From JAJPHC01 sp035255945 (GTDB taxonomy: Bacteria; Acidobacteriota; Thermoanaerobaculia; Gp7-AA8), in NCBI GenBank assembly GCA_035255945.1, contig DATEZA010000319.1, forward strand, positions 1-64,000: a stretch of DNA of 64,000 nt. Reading direction: 5' to 3'. Shown in pieces: positions 36,401 through 47,773 of the stretch (positions are counted from its first letter, which is position 1; the number at the start of each line of letters is the position of its first letter). The translations under genes and the position numbers were made by a program. Under the pieces are notes generated by a model, which saw only the letters and a program-made list of their open reading frames with translations, made no database searches and was not told where the DNA came from.

Positions 36401-37771
36401 CTACTCCTCATCGTCCGCGCCCGCCGCTTTGTACTTCTTCGTCTTGTTGTAGAGCGTCTTGTACGAGATGCCGAGGATTTCGGCGGTCTTGCGGCGATCG
36501 CCGTCGGTCATGTTGAGCGTCTCTTCGATGACGATACGCTCGACCTCTTCCATCGGCTGACCGAGCGGAATCTGCACCGCGTTCCGCGCGCGGCGCTTGC
36601 GCGCGCCGAGGAGTTTGTCCGGGAGACACTCGACCGTGAGCGTGTCGCTGCGCGCCATGATGAACGCGCGGTTCATCACGTTGCGCAGCTCGCGCACGTT
36701 GCCCTGCCACTCGTACGCCTGCAGCGCCTCGATGAACTCCTGGTCGATGTTCTCGACCTTCTTGTCCTCGGTCTCGTTCAGCTTCTGCAGGAAGAAGTGC
36801 GCGAAGAGCGGGATGTCTTCGAGACGCTCCCGCAGCGGCGGCACTTCGATGGGGAAGACGTTGAGGCGGTAGTAGAGATCCTCGCGCATGCGGCCGTCCT
36901 GAATCGCTTTCTGCGGATCGCGATTCGAGGCGGCGATGATGCGTGCGTCGATGTTGATCTCGTCGTTGCCGCCGACGCGGCGGAACTTGCCCTCTTCGAG
37001 CACGCGCAGCAGTTTGACCTGCAGCTCGATCGGCATTTCGGTGATTTCGTCGAGGAACACCGTGCCGCCCTTCGCGGTCTCGAAGTAGCCCTCGCGGCGT
37101 TTGATCGCGTTCGTGAATGCGCCTTTTTCGTGTCCGAAGATCTCGGACTCGATCAGCGTCGGCGAGATCGCGCCGCAGTTGAATGCGATGAACGGCTTAT
37201 TGCGGCGGCGGGAGAGCGAGTGGATCGTGTTGGCGACGACTTCCTTGCCCGATCCCGACTCACCGACGATGAACACGTTCGCGTCGGTGTTCGCGACCAT
37301 CTCGATTTCTTCGAAGAGCTTCTGCATCCGCGGCGATTTGCCGACCAGATGTCCGAGGGCTCCCATCTTCTGCAGCTGACGACGAAGCTCGAGGATTTCC
37401 TGCTTCATCATCTGCTTGTCTTCGATCGACTTCAGGATGACCTGCAGTCGCGGCAGATCGACCGGCTTCGTGACGTAGTCTTCGGCGCCGACCTTCAGCG
37501 CCCTGACCGCCGAGTCGACCGTGGCGTGTCCGGTGAGGATGATGACGGAGACGTCGGAGTACTGCTCCTTGATGCGATGCAGCAGATCGAGGCCCGAGCC
37601 GTCGGGCAACTTCAGATCGACGATCGCGACGTCGGGCACGAGCTTGGAGATTGCCGCCCACCCGGCTTTCACCGAGTCCGCGAGCTCCGGCTCGTAGCCC
37701 CACTCCTCGACGACATCGGCCATCCCCGCGCTGGTTGCGCGGTCATCATCAACGATCAAAACTCGTTTCAT
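36401..37771 (-). CDS. NtrC-family sigma-54-dependent response regulator
   Basis: A 456-residue regulator: receiver domain with phospho-acceptor Asp52 (IVDLKLPDGSG), AAA+ domain with Walker A GESGSGKE (170-177), Walker B GGTVFLDEI, and a Fis-type helix-turn-helix (KTAEILGISYKTLYNKTKK) near the end. The sigma-54 contact loop reads GAFTNA (217-222) instead of GAFTGA, a known natural variant that still falls in the loop. It overlaps the histidine kinase gene by 4 bases, so the pair is cotranscribed. Its target promoters are not evident. Confidence 0.9.
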   Translation of the reverse strand: MKRVLIVDDDRATSAGMADVVEEWGYEPELADSVKAGWAAISKLVPDVAIVDLKLPDGSGLDLLHRIKEQYSDVSVIILTGHATVDSAVRALKVGAEDYVTKPVDLPRLQVILKSIEDKQMMKQEILELRRQLQKMGALGHLVGKSPRMQKLFEEIEMVANTDANVFIVGESGSGKEVVANTIHSLSRRRNKPFIAFNCGAISPTLIESEIFGHEKGAFTNAIKRREGYFETAKGGTVFLDEITEMPIELQVKLLRVLEEGKFRRVGGNDEINIDARIIAASNRDPQKAIQDGRMREDLYYRLNVFPIEVPPLRERLEDIPLFAHFFLQKLNETEDKKVENIDQEFIEALQAYEWQGNVRELRNVMNRAFIMARSDTLTVECLPDKLLGARKRRARNAVQIPLGQPMEEVERIVIEETLNMTDGDRRKTAEILGISYKTLYNKTKKYKAAGADDEE

Positions 37772-38433
37772 CGTTCTCCCGTGGAAAAGGACAGCCGCAA
37801 GCTGACCTTATCACTTTCCTGCCACGCATTCAGCTCGCCGCCGTAGGTTTCGGCGATGAGTCTGGCGGTCGCGAGTGAGAGGTCAGGATTGCCGGCCGGA
37901 TCTGTGTAGTAGAACTTGAAAATCTTCGTAAGCTCGAAATCATCGGTGACCGGATTTCCAGTCACAGTGATCCGAAATTCACGTGCATCGTGTTCAGCCG
38001 TTGCTGCGCGCTCGCCTGACGCAAGCACTTTTGCCGCACCGTCGAAGAACATCTTCACCGCCTGCCGGATTCTCGATTCGTGCGCAGGAATGATGGCCGG
38101 TCCGGCAACCTCGAGCGTGTAGCCGGCGGCCTGTGCAGCATCGATGAGGAGCGGTGCGAGATCGAGCGCCGCCGGTGCTTCGTCGTTTTTCGGCGGCGTC
38201 GATAACAAAAAAAAGCAGTCGAAGATGCGGGCCATGCGACGGAGCTCGGTCTCGATCGCGAGCGCGTATGCGATGAGCTTCTCGTCATCGCTGCCGTCGG
38301 TCAGTTTGCGGACTCGCATCCGCAGCAGCTCGAGATTGAGCACGGCGACATTGAGCGGCGTTTTCAGATCGTGCGCCGTGTCGCTACTGCGCCTGAAATT
38401 TGCGCGTGCGAATTGTTCGAGCCAGGAGTCCAA
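37768..38433 (-). CDS. Short histidine kinase, degenerate ATPase region
   Basis: A 221-residue protein with a dimerisation helix carrying the phospho-acceptor His21 in AHDLKTPLNV. There is no sensor or membrane domain. The ATPase half is weak: the N box reads SRIRQAVKMFFDGAAKVL without the expected Asn, and a G2-like stretch GNPDLSLATARLIAETYGGEL is present. It may still phosphorylate, depend on a partner, or only relay phosphate or act as a phosphatase. It overlaps the NtrC gene by 4 bases and begins 36 bases after the ATP synthase epsilon stop. Confidence 0.75.
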   Translation of the reverse strand: MDSWLEQFARANFRRSSDTAHDLKTPLNVAVLNLELLRMRVRKLTDGSDDEKLIAYALAIETELRRMARIFDCFFLLSTPPKNDEAPAALDLAPLLIDAAQAAGYTLEVAGPAIIPAHESRIRQAVKMFFDGAAKVLASGERAATAEHDAREFRITVTGNPVTDDFELTKIFKFYYTDPAGNPDLSLATARLIAETYGGELNAWQESDKVSLRLSFSTGER

Positions 38434-38469
38434 TTTGACTCCACCTAATGCAAGGAAGAGGCCGGTGCC

Positions 38470-38886
38470 CTACCGGCCGTGATGCACGTTGATCAGTGCA
38501 ATCGATTCTTCCAGCTTGCCTTCGACCACCGTGAACTCCGGATCATGCGACGAGAGGTACGCGAGCTCTTTCTCCGCTTCGAGACGCTCGCGCTCCGCAG
38601 CCGCTGCATCGATCTCGCTCGGCAGAATGCCGCGCTCCGCGAGCACGATGACGCGATCGGGCAGGACCTCCGCGAAGCCCCACGACAACACCATCCGTTC
38701 GAGCTTGCCGCCGGTGCGATACCGCATCTCGCCGATGCGCAATGTGGTCAGCAGCGGAGTGTGCCCTGGCAGAACGCCGATCTCGCCGTCCGTTGCCGGA
38801 AGCACCACTTCGTCCGCTTCGGTGTCGATGATCTTCCGCTCGCGCGTGACCACCGTGAGGTTGATCTTGGTCGGGAGGTCCGCCAT
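38470..38886 (-). CDS. atpC: ATP synthase F1 subunit epsilon
   Basis: A 138-residue protein with the N-terminal beta-barrel (INLTVVTRERKIIDTEADEVVLPATDGEIGVLPGHTPLLT) and a C-terminal two-helix part (AAAAERERLEAEKELAYL). It rotates with gamma and regulates the synthase. It lies 10 bases after atpD and closes the ATP synthase operon; the histidine kinase gene follows after 36 bases without an obvious terminator. Confidence 0.93.
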   Translation of the reverse strand: MADLPTKINLTVVTRERKIIDTEADEVVLPATDGEIGVLPGHTPLLTTLRIGEMRYRTGGKLERMVLSWGFAEVLPDRVIVLAERGILPSEIDAAAAERERLEAEKELAYLSSHDPEFTVVEGKLEESIALINVHHGR

Positions 38887-38896
38887 CGGAGTTTCC

Positions 38897-40345
<1,449 letters not shown>

Positions 40346-40359
40346 GTGTGTTGTCTCCG

Positions 40360-41220
40360 TTACTCCTGCGCCGCCGATGCGCCCGATACGATCTCGATGA
40401 TTTCTTTGGTGATCGCCGCCTGGCGGATGCGGTTGTAGGTCAGCGTCAGGTGACTGATCATGTCCGACGCGTTTTTCGTTGCCGCCTCCATCGCGGTCAT
40501 GCGCGCGCCCTGTTCGGCGGCCGCGGACTCGAGGAGGATGCGGTAGAGCTGAAATTCGATGTGCTTCGGAAGGATGTCGTTCAGGATCGCGTCGGGACTC
40601 GGCTCATAGAGGTAGTCGACGACGTTCTGCACTTCGTCCCACGCGCGCTCGAGCGGGAGCAGCCGGACGACACGCACCTGCTGTGCGATCAGCGACTTGA
40701 ACTCGTTGTAGACGACGTAGACCGCGTCGATCTCGCCGCTGACGAATTCGTCGATGAAGCCCTTCGCGATCTCCTGCGCGGTGTTCAGCGACAACGCCTG
40801 GTAGACGTGTGCTGCCTGCCGGCGGATCGGAGTCGGACGGCGCTTGAAGAAATCGAAGGCTTTGCGTCCGATCGGCAGCAGCTCGACCGATTCGAATTGC
40901 TTTTCGCGCATGAAGTTGACCGTGGCGCGGGTGACGTTCGAGTTGAACGCGCCGCACAGACCGCGGTCGGCGGTGACCGGCATGACGAGCACCTTCCGCT
41001 CTGTCTCGTGCGCCTTCAGCAGCGGATGCGCGGTGACATCGACGCGCGTGGCGACCGACGAGAGCACTTCGCGCAACGCGGCCGCGTACGGACGCGCAGC
41101 GAGCATGCGGTCCTGCGCGCGACGCAGCTTCGCCGCCGCAACCATCTTCATCGCCTTGGTGATCTGCTGCGTGTTCTTGACGCTGCGGATCCGGCGCCGG
41201 ATGTCGATTGTGCTGGGCAT
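40360..41220 (-). CDS. atpG: ATP synthase F1 subunit gamma
   Basis: A 286-residue central shaft protein with the typical N-terminal helix (DIRRRIRSVKNTQQITKAMKMVAAAKL) and C-terminal helix (MTAMEAATKNASDMI..ITKEIIEIVSGA), plus the Rossmann-like middle with VTADRGLCGAFN. It lies 6 bases downstream of atpA. Confidence 0.95.
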   Translation of the reverse strand: MPSTIDIRRRIRSVKNTQQITKAMKMVAAAKLRRAQDRMLAARPYAAALREVLSSVATRVDVTAHPLLKAHETERKVLVMPVTADRGLCGAFNSNVTRATVNFMREKQFESVELLPIGRKAFDFFKRRPTPIRRQAAHVYQALSLNTAQEIAKGFIDEFVSGEIDAVYVVYNEFKSLIAQQVRVVRLLPLERAWDEVQNVVDYLYEPSPDAILNDILPKHIEFQLYRILLESAAAEQGARMTAMEAATKNASDMISHLTLTYNRIRQAAITKEIIEIVSGASAAQE

Positions 41221-41226
41221 GTTCGC

Positions 41227-42765
<1,539 letters not shown>

Positions 42766-42807
42766 ATGGTCTCCGTTAATTGGCCGTGAAACTGATTACG
42801 AATTTGT

Positions 42808-43341
42808 TCACGCTAACGACGCTCGGAATTTGTTGATTTTGCCGGCGACAGACGCGTCCCAGATCTCGCTTCCGACCTGAGCCACGAATCCGCCGAGCAG
42901 CGTCGGATCGGTGGTCAGCTGCAGCTCGACTTTCTTGCCCAGCTTCTTCTCCAGCGTCTGCCGGAGCTCGTTCTGTTCGTCCTGGTTGAGCGCATGCGCG
43001 GTGCGGACATCGGCAACCGCGATCTGCAGCGCGTCATTGACGTACTGCACGAGTGCATCGTTGATCGCGCCGAGGTCGTTGATTCGGTGGTTGCGGATCA
43101 GGACGTCGAGGACCTTCACCGCGAGATCGGAAAGACCGAGCCGCTTTGCGATCTCGGCGGTGACTTTCGTCTTCGCGTCAGACTCAAATCCGGGATTGGC
43201 GTAAAAGTCCTGCAGCTCGACCGACTTGGCGCGCTGCGCATCGAACTGCTCGAGTTGCTGGCGAAGCTCGTTCGCCGCGGCGGGCGAGCCGGTGACATCC
43301 ATGATCGCGCGGGCGTACGGGCGGGCGAAGCGGCGAATCAT
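42808..43341 (-). CDS. atpH: ATP synthase subunit delta
   Basis: A 177-residue stator protein that links the b stalk to the top of F1. The N-terminal helical domain begins RFARPYARAIMDV, and the C-terminal segment VRTAHALNQDEQNELRQTL..VELQLTTDPTLLGGFVAQVG is the family signature. The ATG overlaps the stop of the b gene by 4 bases (ATGA). Confidence 0.92.
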   Translation of the reverse strand: MIRRFARPYARAIMDVTGSPAAANELRQQLEQFDAQRAKSVELQDFYANPGFESDAKTKVTAEIAKRLGLSDLAVKVLDVLIRNHRINDLGAINDALVQYVNDALQIAVADVRTAHALNQDEQNELRQTLEKKLGKKVELQLTTDPTLLGGFVAQVGSEIWDASVAGKINKFRASLA

Positions 43342-43979
43342 CGAACGGTCTCCAGTTCTTTGACGCTCTCGCTGAACAGCTTGTGGCGATCGGCGTCATT
43401 GATCCGCTCGCGCAGCAGCGCTTCGGCGCGCTCGCTCGCGAGCTCGCCGGCGTATTCGGTCAGGTCGTGCCGCGCGCGCTTGAGTTTGTTGTCGACTTCG
43501 TTGCGTGCCGCCGTGAGGATCTTCTGCGCTTCCGCTTCGGCCGCGGCGATCAGCTCGCGCTTCTGCCGCTCGCCTTCCGCCTCGGCACGCTCCCGGATCG
43601 CGCGCAGCTCGTCTTCGATTTGTGCGAGCCGCGTCTGAATGTCGGTTGCGAGTTGGTCGGCTTTCGCACGACGATCGCGCGCTTCGTCCGCTGCGCGGCG
43701 AATCTGTTCGCTTCGTGCCGCGAATGCGTTCTTGATCGGGCCGCCGATCAGCCATCCGAGGACGCCGAGGAACACGAGCATGTTCGCCAGCTTGAGGATC
43801 CACGCCGGGATTCCGAAGTAGGCCTTCGGCGCTTCGTGACCTTCCCCGTGCTCTTCGCCCGGATGCGCAACTTTGTGAGCGGCCTTCTCGCTGCCATGCG
43901 CGACATCGTTCGCGTTCTGCTGCGCGAAGAGCGGCGCGGCAACGACAAGAAGAATGAGGAGGAGCAGGAGCTTCCGCAT
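43338..43979 (-). CDS. atpF: ATP synthase F0 subunit b
   Basis: A 213-residue stator stalk protein. The N-terminus has a cleavable-looking leader (MRKLLLLLILLVVAAPLFAQ) and a His/Glu-rich spacer (residues 30-50) before the membrane anchor WILKLANMLVFLGVLGWLI; leaders like this occur in some Acidobacteriota and deltaproteobacterial b subunits. A long charged coiled coil follows. It is coupled to the b' gene upstream by a TGATG overlap and to atpH by ATGA. Confidence 0.9.
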   Translation of the reverse strand: MRKLLLLLILLVVAAPLFAQQNANDVAHGSEKAAHKVAHPGEEHGEGHEAPKAYFGIPAWILKLANMLVFLGVLGWLIGGPIKNAFAARSEQIRRAADEARDRRAKADQLATDIQTRLAQIEDELRAIRERAEAEGERQKRELIAAAEAEAQKILTAARNEVDNKLKRARHDLTEYAGELASERAEALLRERINDADRHKLFSESVKELETVR

Positions 43980-44413
43980 CAGACCGCCCTCCCGAGAATT
44001 CGCTGCGCTGCTTCGCGAGCGAGCGATTCGGACTCGCTCACGATCTTCTCGCGGGCGGCCTGCACGTCGCGGCTGAGATGCTCGTCTGCGTCGGCGACGA
44101 CGGCCTTCGCATCCGCATTCGTTTTGTCGATCATCGACTGACGCTGGGCCGCCGCCTCGCCGCGGTAGTGCTCGCGAACCTGCGCCGCATCGCGCTTTGC
44201 CGTGTGCAGACGCGATTCGATGTCGGCGGTTGCGGAGGTGAATCGGGCAAGCGCTTCTTCGTGGAGACGGTCTGCGGTCGTCGTTTCCGTCTCACGCGCT
44301 TCGAGCACGTCGTTGATCGGCTTGAGGAAGAACTTCCGCACGATCAGGTAATTCAAAAAGAAGATCACCATGATCGCGGGCAGAGACAGATCGGGCGTTA
44401 GATTGATTTGCAT
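43979..44413 (-). CDS. ATP synthase F0 subunit b'
   Basis: A 144-residue b-type stalk subunit: membrane anchor near the N-terminus (LPAIMVIFFLNYLIVRKFFLKPINDVLEARE), then a charged coiled coil. It is the first gene of the operon and lies just downstream of the promoter at 44492-44520. Together with the following b gene it forms the heterodimeric stator used by several phyla. Genes for a and c subunits are not in this window. Confidence 0.88.
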   Translation of the reverse strand: MQINLTPDLSLPAIMVIFFLNYLIVRKFFLKPINDVLEARETETTTADRLHEEALARFTSATADIESRLHTAKRDAAQVREHYRGEAAAQRQSMIDKTNADAKAVVADADEHLSRDVQAAREKIVSESESLAREAAQRILGRAV

Positions 44414-44491
44414 AGCTCACAGGAGTCAGACGACTTTGGCGGCGTGCGGCGGGCTCGGCAACAACGGTGCGCGCTGCCCCAAAGTTGCGGC

Positions 44492-44520
44492 TATATACCA
44501 CAAGGAAACAACGCTGTCAC
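44492..44520 (-). promoter_or_regulatory. Sigma-70-like promoter of ATP synthase operon
   Basis: On the minus strand GTGACA, a 17-base spacer and TATATA precede the b' gene by about 80 bases. Spacing is ideal and both boxes are close to consensus. Confidence 0.65.
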
Positions 44521-44541
44521 GAGGGCGGTTGACCACTCCGC

Positions 44542-45117
44542 GTGGCGGACGAAACCTACAAACGGATCCTATCCCGGGCCGACGAGTTCTTCGACTCCGT
44601 GATGCAGTCGCAGCCCCAGAGCCTGCAGTGCGGCCGCGGCTGTTCCCTCTGTTGTTACGGCCTGTTCGAGATTGGCGCAGCGGATGTTGCGGTGATTGCG
44701 GATGGCCTGTCGAAGCTGAATCCCGCGCGTCGCGACATGATCATCCGGCGCGCGGTCGACATCGTCGCGTCGAGCCGCCATCCCAACCTGCGCGAGTGCT
44801 CGCCGATCGAGAAGGACGAGTTCTTCGAGCGCACAGCATCGACACCCTGTCCGAATCTCGACGACAGCGGCTTGTGCATGATCTACGAGCATCGCCCGCT
44901 CGTCTGCCGCACGTTCGGACTCCCGCTGCGCGACGGCGCGCGCTACATCGGCGACGTGTGCGAGCTGAACTTCGAAGAGGCGACGATCGACGAAAAGGAA
45001 TCAGCCGCGTGGGATCTGCAGTGGGAGGACGCGCTCGGACCGGAAGACGAGTACACGATTCCGGAGGCGATCATCCTCGCGGCGCGCATGCGGAGCTGGC
45101 TACGCGTGTCATCCTGA
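44542..45117 (+). CDS. YkgJ family Cys-cluster protein
   Basis: A 191-residue protein starting at GTG. Eight Cys residues form the YkgJ (UPF0153) zinc/iron-chelating pattern: Cys30, 34, 37, 38 (CGRGCSLCC), Cys103, Cys112, Cys122 (CRTFGLPL) and Cys140. The family binds a metal cluster, but its biological function is not established. The last codons Val-Ser-Ser-stop come from the left arm of a palindromic repeat. It is the only rightward gene in this stretch of leftward genes. Confidence 0.85.
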   Translation: MADETYKRILSRADEFFDSVMQSQPQSLQCGRGCSLCCYGLFEIGAADVAVIADGLSKLNPARRDMIIRRAVDIVASSRHPNLRECSPIEKDEFFERTASTPCPNLDDSGLCMIYEHRPLVCRTFGLPLRDGARYIGDVCELNFEEATIDEKESAAWDLQWEDALGPEDEYTIPEAIILAARMRSWLRVSS

Positions 45118-45193
45118 GCTGCGGAGACGGCGAAGGACCCGTTGATCGCGCTCGAGTCACGGTTCTTCGCGCTCTGCGGCGCTCAGGATGACA
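45107..45193. repeat. TCATCCTGAG palindrome between convergent genes
   Basis: TGTCATCCTGAGCTGC..CGAAGGACCCG at the left pairs with a weaker CGGTTCTTCGCGCTC..GCTCAGGATGACA at the right. Both convergent genes end in the palindrome: each stop is the TGA in TCATCCTGA, one on each strand, so both proteins finish Val-Ser-Ser. Confidence 0.88.
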
Positions 45194-45563
45194 CCTTCAG
45201 ATTCGCGACGTTGCCGCCCTTCGACTTCTCGCCCATCACGCAATTGCCCTGAAAAATCGCCCCTTCTTCGATGATGAGCGCCGGCGTGTCGATATCGCTG
45301 TAGACCTTTCCGTTGCGGTGAATCTCGACGCGCTGGTCGGCGACGATCTTTCCGATGACGGTGCCGCTGATGGCGACGCGGCCGACGTGAATGTCACCTT
45401 CGATCTGCGCGCTCTCGCCGACGATGAGCTCATTCTTCGATGTGATCCGGCCGTTGAACCGCCCGTCGATCCGCATCGTGTCCTCGAACTCGAGCTCTCC
45501 TTTGAATAGTGAGCCGCGATCGAGGAATCCGTTCAGTTCACCGCTCTTGCCCTTCGTCGTCAT
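45183..45563 (-). CDS. Bactofilin
   Basis: A 126-residue bactofilin-type (DUF583) protein with a right-handed beta-helix core: SLFKGELEFEDTMRIDGRFNG, IVGESAQIEGDIHVGRV, ISGTVIGKIVADQRVEI, VYSDIDTPALIIEEGAIF. Bactofilins are cytoskeletal filaments. It overlaps the end of parB by 4 bases and so is the last gene of the segregation operon. In other bacteria bactofilins can position ParAB complexes, which fits the location. The C-terminus Lys-Val-Ser-Ser is repeat-derived. Confidence 0.9.
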   Translation of the reverse strand: MTTKGKSGELNGFLDRGSLFKGELEFEDTMRIDGRFNGRITSKNELIVGESAQIEGDIHVGRVAISGTVIGKIVADQRVEIHRNGKVYSDIDTPALIIEEGAIFQGNCVMGEKSKGGNVANLKVSS

Positions 45564-46441
45564 CGTTTTCTCCCCATCAGATCGTCAAACAAGCGGATCA
45601 GATCTTCTTCGCTGGCAAAGCGGATGTGAATCACGCCGCCGCGGCGCTTGCGGTTTATTTCTACTTTTGTTCGTAAAGTCTTTTGCAGTTTTTCCTCGGC
45701 GTCGCGCGTGAAGACGTCCTTCTCTTTTTCCTTCTTCTCGACCCTTTGCGGCGAGCTCTCCGAGGCGAGCATCTCCGTCTGGCGGACATTGAGGTTGCGC
45801 TTCACCACGCGGTCAGCGAGCGCCTCCTGCTTCTTCGGCGACTCCACCGCGAGAAGCGCGCGCGCGTGCCCCATCGACAGCTGTCCGGAGGCGAGCAGCT
45901 TTTTTACGGTATCCGGCAACTTCAATAGCCTCAAGAAGTTAGCGACGGTCGAGCGCTCTTTCCCGACCTGTTTCGAGATCTCTTCCTGTGTGAGACCGAA
46001 CTCCTCGTGTAATTGATGGTAGGCAAGCGCTTCTTCGATCGGGTTCAGGTCCTCGCGCTGGATATTTTCGATAAGCGCGATCTGGAGCGCGTCGCCCTCG
46101 CCCATCATTTCTTTGACCACGACCGGAACCGTCGTCAGCCCGGCCTTCTGCGCGGCGCGGTAGCGGCGCTCGCCGGCGATCAGCTTGTAGCGATCGCCTG
46201 CGCGCGTCACGACGAGCGGCTGAACAATCCCGTGTTGTCTGACCGATCGCGCGAGCTCTTCGATCGACGCCTCGTTGAATGTCTTGCGAGGCTGGTACGG
46301 GTTCGGCGCGATCTGGTCCAGCGCGAGCTCCATCAGGCCGGCGCTCGGCACGGCTGGCGTTTGCGACGCTTCGGCCGGGCGCTGCGGGATGAGAGCGCCA
46401 AGGCCGCGGCCGAGGACTTTCTTATGATTCACCTCATCCAC
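45560..46441 (-). CDS. parB: Chromosome partition protein ParB
   Basis: A 293-residue protein. The CTP-binding segment AGERRYRAAQKAGL, the IENIQREDLNPIEEALAYHQL stretch and the helix-turn-helix TQEEISKQVGKERSTVANFLRLLKLP are typical ParB/Spo0J features, followed by a dimerisation C-terminus. It binds parS sites and slides as a CTP clamp. It lies one base after the parA stop, and parS-like sites are at 47219 and 49638. Confidence 0.95.
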   Translation of the reverse strand: MDEVNHKKVLGRGLGALIPQRPAEASQTPAVPSAGLMELALDQIAPNPYQPRKTFNEASIEELARSVRQHGIVQPLVVTRAGDRYKLIAGERRYRAAQKAGLTTVPVVVKEMMGEGDALQIALIENIQREDLNPIEEALAYHQLHEEFGLTQEEISKQVGKERSTVANFLRLLKLPDTVKKLLASGQLSMGHARALLAVESPKKQEALADRVVKRNLNVRQTEMLASESSPQRVEKKEKEKDVFTRDAEEKLQKTLRTKVEINRKRRGGVIHIRFASEEDLIRLFDDLMGRKR

Positions 46442-46442
46442 C

Positions 46443-47213
46443 TCAGATCACGTTCTCCGCGCGTTGGATGAATTCCTTCGCGAGGTTGATGTACGCCTCG
46501 CTGCCGCGCGAGCGAATGTCGTACAGGATAATCGGTTTACCGAACGAGGGCGCTTCGCCCAGGCGGACGTTGCGAGGGATGATCGTCTCGTAGACCTTGC
46601 CCTCGAAATGCGTCCGCACCTCTTCCGCGACCTGCTTCGCGAGGTTCATGCGATCGTCGTACATCGTCAGCACGATGCCTTCCATTTCGAGCCCGGGGTT
46701 GAGCAGATCGCGCACGCGCTCGACGGTGTTGACGAGCTGCGAGATCCCTTCGAGCGCGAAGTATTCACACTGCATGGGGACGAGCACGGAGTTCGCGGCA
46801 GTCAGTCCGTTGACGGTGAGAAGGCCGAGGGATGGCGGCGAATCGAGCAGGACGTAATCGAATTCGCCGTTGATGTCCTGCAGTGCACGGCGGAGGTGAA
46901 ACTCGCGACCGATCGCATCGCTCAGCTCGAGCTCCGCTCCGACAAGATCGACGGCCGAAGGCGCAATAAAGAATGTAGGAAGCTCGGTCTCCCGGATCAC
47001 TTCCCGAATCTTCATCCCCTCAGTGAGGACGTTGTACATCGACTTCTCTTCGTTCTTGCTGATGCCGACGCCGGAGGTGGCGTTGGCCTGCGGATCGAGG
47101 TCGACGACGAGCACTTTGCGCTCACAGGCCGCGAGCGAGGCTCCGAGGTTGATGGCGGTGGTGGTCTTGCCGACGCCACCTTTCTGATTCACGAGCGAGA
47201 CGATCTTCGTCAT
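46443..47213 (-). CDS. parA: Chromosome partition ATPase ParA (Soj)
   Basis: A 256-residue deviant Walker ATPase. The start at 47213 gives MTKIVSLVNQKGGVGKTTT with the P-loop at residues 11-18; the open frame extends upstream but without homology. DPQANATSG, DYVLLDSPPSLG and the C-terminal GEAPSFGKPIILYD are family features. With ParB it segregates the origin. Its ATG overlaps the rsmG stop by 4 bases, and a parS-like site lies 5 bases upstream, inside the 3' end of rsmG. Confidence 0.95.
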   Translation of the reverse strand: MTKIVSLVNQKGGVGKTTTAINLGASLAACERKVLVVDLDPQANATSGVGISKNEEKSMYNVLTEGMKIREVIRETELPTFFIAPSAVDLVGAELELSDAIGREFHLRRALQDINGEFDYVLLDSPPSLGLLTVNGLTAANSVLVPMQCEYFALEGISQLVNTVERVRDLLNPGLEMEGIVLTMYDDRMNLAKQVAEEVRTHFEGKVYETIIPRNVRLGEAPSFGKPIILYDIRSRGSEAYINLAKEFIQRAENVI

Positions 47214-47773
47214 TCTGCTGTTCCACGTGGAACGTTCAATGTGACGAGGAAGTTGGATTCGCCGCGCGGCAGCCGGAAGACTTCCCCTCTCTCGAATCCA
47301 CCCAATTCCGGCACGTCCGGCGAGCCCTGGAACAGCGCCACGCGGGCGCCCCTCGCCAAATGCGGCCCGAGCGACGGTACCCACTCCTCGGGATTTCCGA
47401 CTGCGCGTGAAATGACGAGGGAGAACTCCAATTCAGGTGGGAACCGCGCCAGAGCGCGCGCCAATCTATCACCGTAAACTCGCGCGTTCAATCCGCATTC
47501 ACGCACGACATGCTTCAAAAATGCCCATTTTTTCTGGTCCGCTTCGACGAGATGAAACGTGGCGGCGGGCGAAGCGATCGCCATCGGAATCGCCGGAAGA
47601 CCGCCGCCGGAACCGAAGTCGAGCACGTCGCCGGACGGTTTCAGGATCTCCGCGGCGGCCAGCGCTTCGGCGATGTGATCGTCGAGATGCTCCTTCGCTT
47701 CCGGCCCGATCAGGTTGATCTTCTCGTTCCAGGTGAGGAGAAGGCGTTGATAAACGCTAATCAGCGGATTCAT
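47210..47773 (-). CDS. rsmG: 16S rRNA m7G527 methyltransferase RsmG
   Basis: A 187-residue SAM-dependent methyltransferase, at the short end for the family. The SAM loop LDFGSGGGLPAIPMAI and the later SLVISRAVGNPEEWV segment match RsmG, which methylates G527 of 16S rRNA. It overlaps mnmG by 4 bases at its start and parA by 4 bases at its stop. Its last codons (VPRGTAE) are encoded by a parS-like palindrome. Confidence 0.92.
   Translation of the reverse strand: MNPLISVYQRLLLTWNEKINLIGPEAKEHLDDHIAEALAAAEILKPSGDVLDFGSGGGLPAIPMAIASPAATFHLVEADQKKWAFLKHVVRECGLNARVYGDRLARALARFPPELEFSLVISRAVGNPEEWVPSLGPHLARGARVALFQGSPDVPELGGFERGEVFRLPRGESNFLVTLNVPRGTAE
47219..47234. promoter_or_regulatory. parS-like site at rsmG end / upstream of parA
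   Basis: TGTTCCACGTGGAACG is a near-perfect palindrome differing from classic parS (TGTTTCACGTGAAACA) in a symmetric TC-to-CC change. It lies 5 bases upstream of the parA ATG and within the last codons of rsmG. Confidence 0.75.
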
